Source: Metaphire vulgaris
Lineage: Eukaryota; Annelida; Clitellata; Crassiclitellata; Megascolecidae
NCBI GenBank assembly: GCA_018105865.1
Contig: CM030865.1
Span: 4,006,193 to 4,070,192, forward strand
Direction of reading: 5' to 3'
Length of the DNA stretch: 64,000 bases
Position numbers and translations under genes: made by a program. This document shows positions 62,695-64,000 of this stretch, piece by piece (within the stretch, counting starts at the first letter, position 1; every line of letters begins with the position of its first letter). Under the pieces are notes generated by a model, which made no database searches, was not told the DNA's origin, and was given only the letters and a program-made list of their open reading frames with translations.

Positions 62695-63420
62695 AGCAAT
62701 AATCTGTTAATCTTACATGCTGCATTGGTCAGGTGAGGTCCCAGAGAGAATTCCAAAGAAATTCCAATGGGGAAATCCAAAATCAGAGACGTCGCCAAGG
62801 AACACTGCCGAGGAGGCAAATTTTCCCTGTAACGGATGTGCAAGTCTGAATCGGCCGTGGGATAAGTGTAAAAAATGTTTAGACCACCTACCATAAACAA
62901 TCTGCATGCGACAACAGCTGTCCAATGACATGAGAATTGTTTTCTGTTAATAGGTGAGGCGGTTGGTGATTCCCAGCACCATCTTGACACCTCACTCTGC
63001 CAGCCCACTTGTCATCCCTCCCAAACTGTGCCTTCTCAAACTTTCACCTGAACTTTGGAACTCGATCCCAGCTTCCCTCCGCAGACTTAATAATAATAAT
63101 AATGTGATTTTAAGTGGTTTAGATCTGTGATAATCTTACATGCTGAATTGTGTATATTTGACAGAGAATATCCAAAGAAATTCCAAACTGTTCCATTTGT
63201 CCAACCCTTGCACTAAAATTTTTTCTTTCAAAATCAGAGATGAGGATTTTGCACAAGGAACACTATGCCAAGGTAAAGGATCAAATTTTCCCTGTAATTT
63301 TGATGTTTCTATCAAGTCTGAATCGGCCCTGAGATAATGTGTAAAAATATTGAAGTGTTTAGCAATTATGGCGATAAACAATCTGCATTGCGACAACAGC
63401 TGTCCAATGACATATACATA
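62695..63420 (+). repeat. Tandem duplication of a ~300-bp unit
   Basis: AATCTTACATGCTG, AAATTTTCCCTGTAA, AAGTCTGAATCGGCC and CGACAACAGCTGTCCAATGA recur in order at 62.70-62.94 and 63.13-63.42 kb. Confidence 0.7.
63000..63100 (+). mobile_element. CR1-like LINE 3' fragment
   Basis: KLSPELWNSIPASLRRL frame, the E-L-W-N-S-L-P motif near the end of CR1/L2 proteins, lying between the duplicated units. Confidence 0.55.
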
Positions 63421-63539
63421 TTGCTGAGTTATTAATGACTTATAAAGGCGGTGATTATCTCTTTGTCACGATTCCTTTTCACCATTCCCAACATTTGGTT
63501 TCCCTTTTGCTGCCTCCATGCATTGGTAGATGGATTCAC

Positions 63540-64000
63540 TCTGCCACCCCAAGCCCACTTTTTCAATTGTGGTTAGAACCTCATCCCAAAAATATTTGCA
63601 TTACCATTATTAGACTTCTCAACATGCATTACGAACATTTATCAATATTGAAAAGCACCTGCCAGTCCAAGACCACTGGAACAATCGATCTTCTTGTAAA
63701 ATTTTTGCATCATCCTCCGAGTCTATATAGACTTGGACACTTTCAAACTATAAAATCTGATTCCTCATTTCCTATAATTCCCGCATTATCTCCTCAAGTC
63801 TTCAGGTCTAAGCTTAAATCATTCCTTTTTCTAAAATCATCTATTCCATAGCTGTAACAACCTAACCTCACTGCCCTTTGGATGTTGACTATTGCCTGGC
63901 TGGTAATATACCTTCCCCATAGCTATTTTAAGAGAGGCTGAGCGCCTAAGAATAAGCAGCTACTGTTGTGCTGTTTTCCAAGGCGCTATAGAAATCCACG
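63540..64000 (+). mobile_element. CR1-like LINE 3' end
   Basis: PALSPQVFRSKLKSFLFLKS then a 3' part ending AAGGCGCTATAGAAATCCACG at the window edge, similar to 24.80-24.91 kb. Confidence 0.6.

Overview
This is a stretch of animal (metazoan) nuclear DNA. It contains introns with GT-AG borders, extracellular domain families typical of animals, and a very heavy load of short non-autonomous DNA transposons, decayed non-LTR retroelements and trinucleotide microsatellites. The style suggests a marine invertebrate, but nothing here fixes the species. There are no bacterial features, CRISPR arrays or operons. Most long open frames are translations of simple repeats or of transposon sequence and are not genes.

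Two multi-exon genes can be rebuilt by reading splice sites and intron phases. Gene 1 lies on the minus strand (about 21.2 kb down to 1.9 kb, 3' end outside the window). It is a follistatin-like 4/5 (FSTL4/FSTL5-type) secreted protein. In order it has a signal peptide, an acidic linker, a Kazal domain, an EF-hand exon, two Ig domains and the start of the C-terminal FSTL4/5 repeat region. Nearly every junction joins in phase. One C-terminal exon carries an unexplained frame change.

Gene 2 lies on the plus strand (about 28.5 to 60.2 kb). It appears to be an undescribed type I membrane protein. It has a signal-peptide exon, nine six-cysteine PAN/apple-like domain exons, three or four tiny Ser/Thr/Pro-rich stalk exons, one transmembrane exon and two cytoplasmic exons ending in a stop. 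Almost all extracellular exons are phase 1-1 and their flanking intron sequence is shared, so the gene grew by exon duplication. One PAN exon (34.2 kb) has a donor in the wrong phase. The signal-peptide exon also has a degenerate upstream twin.

The two genes are divergent, separated by about 7 kb of repeat-rich intergenic DNA (21.2-28.5 kb). Repeats by region: 0-21 kb has hAT-like MITEs, long (ATT)n, (ACT/CTG)n and (AGAC)n tracts and one decayed LINE; 21-28 kb has MITEs and a CR1-like LINE end; 28-60 kb has more MITEs, several LINE fragments, a long pure TTC tract and a long CTG tract in introns; 60-64 kb is gene-poor, with a 26-bp CCAAT-containing tandem repeat, a tandem duplication and CR1-like ends. 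Many MITEs show terminal inverted repeats starting CAG and exact 8-bp target duplications, which points to mobilisation by hAT transposases encoded elsewhere.
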